The notes beneath the pieces were generated by a model. It was not told the DNA's origin, did not search any database, and saw only the letters and a list, made by a program, of their open reading frames with translations. This document shows positions 63,981 to 64,000 of a stretch of DNA of 64,000 nucleotides, piece after piece; the stretch's first letter is position 1, and every line of letters starts with the position of its first letter. The translations under genes were made by a program, and so were the position numbers. This DNA is from Nitrospina sp. (GTDB lineage Bacteria; Nitrospinota; Nitrospinia; Nitrospinales; JACRGP01), in the NCBI GenBank assembly GCA_024648695.1, contig JACAVV010000006.1, positions 174,225 through 238,224 on the forward strand, written 5' to 3'.

Positions 63981-64000
63981 ACAACTGGAATTTCCAGGAT
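63888..64000 (+). mobile_element. Left end of an IS1380-type insertion sequence (partial)
   Basis: The adhesin's Calx-beta homology stops near 63885, and what follows is unlike the adhesin. A 10-bp inverted repeat (63899-63908 and 63951-63960) and a transposase-like start follow directly. The exact outer end and the target duplication cannot be fixed because the right end is outside the window. The family assignment rests on the first 13 residues of the transposase. Confidence 0.5.
63961..64000 (+). CDS. IS transposase, start only (partial)
   Basis: A GTG at 63961 preceded by AAAGGAATTCGCC opens VTDCTSEQLEFPG before the window ends. This opening resembles the N-termini of IS1380-family DDE transposases that begin with a short acidic stretch and EQL-x-F. 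Only 13 residues are visible, so the call is provisional. The ribosome-binding site lies in one arm of an inverted repeat that could hide it in long transcripts. Confidence 0.45.
   Translation, partial: MTDCTSEQLEFPG

Overview
The window comes from a Gram-negative bacterium with moderate GC content and tightly packed genes. The outer-membrane machinery (an LptD-type LPS transporter, a TolC-like protein, a two-partner-secretion-type adhesin, an Ala-Ser-Ala-Cys lipobox lipoprotein) requires two membranes. The mix of NHL, TPR/cupredoxin-like, ribonuclease-inhibitor-type LRR and beta-propeller proteins around core biosynthesis genes suggests a Nitrospina-like (Nitrospinota) or deltaproteobacterial-type marine lineage. 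That placement is inference; no rRNA or tRNA gene was found to test it.

Region 1-17.6 kb (nearly all minus strand): the start of dprA (cut by the window edge), a TolC-like secreted protein, a site-2 protease, proA, a 12-repeat NHL protein, an LRR protein and a GT2 glycosyltransferase. Upstream of these lies a complete trpEGDCFBA operon with overlapping or closely spaced genes. Two tandem seven-repeat beta-propeller genes and another LRR gene precede trpE. A GC-rich hairpin lies only 10 nt before the trpE start codon.

Region 18-23.4 kb (plus strand): a six-gene MoxR/Bat cluster (MoxR ATPase, DUF58, TPR membrane protein, BatD-like, BatA and BatB). A convergent DegP/HtrA protease, a VOC protein, lptD and folC follow on the minus strand.

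Region 28.8-38.6 kb: small proteins of unknown function, a degenerate metallo-beta-lactamase-fold protein, a radical SAM protein, a PilZ protein, a MotA/MotB pair whose MotB carries a very long cytoplasmic coiled coil, cysteine desulfurase with serine acetyltransferase, a glycine-zipper lipoprotein with a clear terminator, and a hexapeptide-repeat transferase.

Region 38.6-57.5 kb: housekeeping and small-molecule genes (scpA, rsmE, HAD, DUF2284, saccharopine-dehydrogenase-like, EEP phosphatase, serB with ACT domains, rarA, an ABC-2-type membrane protein, a YheT-type hydrolase, a TPR/cupredoxin-like secreted protein, a SPOR protein, argS, family-4 UDG). It ends with a second, translationally coupled MoxR-DUF58 pair followed by a LOG-like protein.

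Region 57.5-64 kb is accessory. A roughly 1.4 kb non-housekeeping stretch holds three related units. Each unit has a 5-prime hairpin, then a second hairpin with a conserved G-rich loop, then a micro-ORF of 27-52 codons; in two units the micro-ORF has a textbook ribosome-binding site. Two units are almost identical over 205 bp and flank a small inverted-repeat element. I could not match this to a known RNA family, and it is the best candidate for an undescribed system. A giant FHA-like/FG-GAP/Calx-beta adhesin gene follows. Its 3-prime end is interrupted by what looks like the left end of an IS1380-type insertion sequence whose transposase begins at the window edge.
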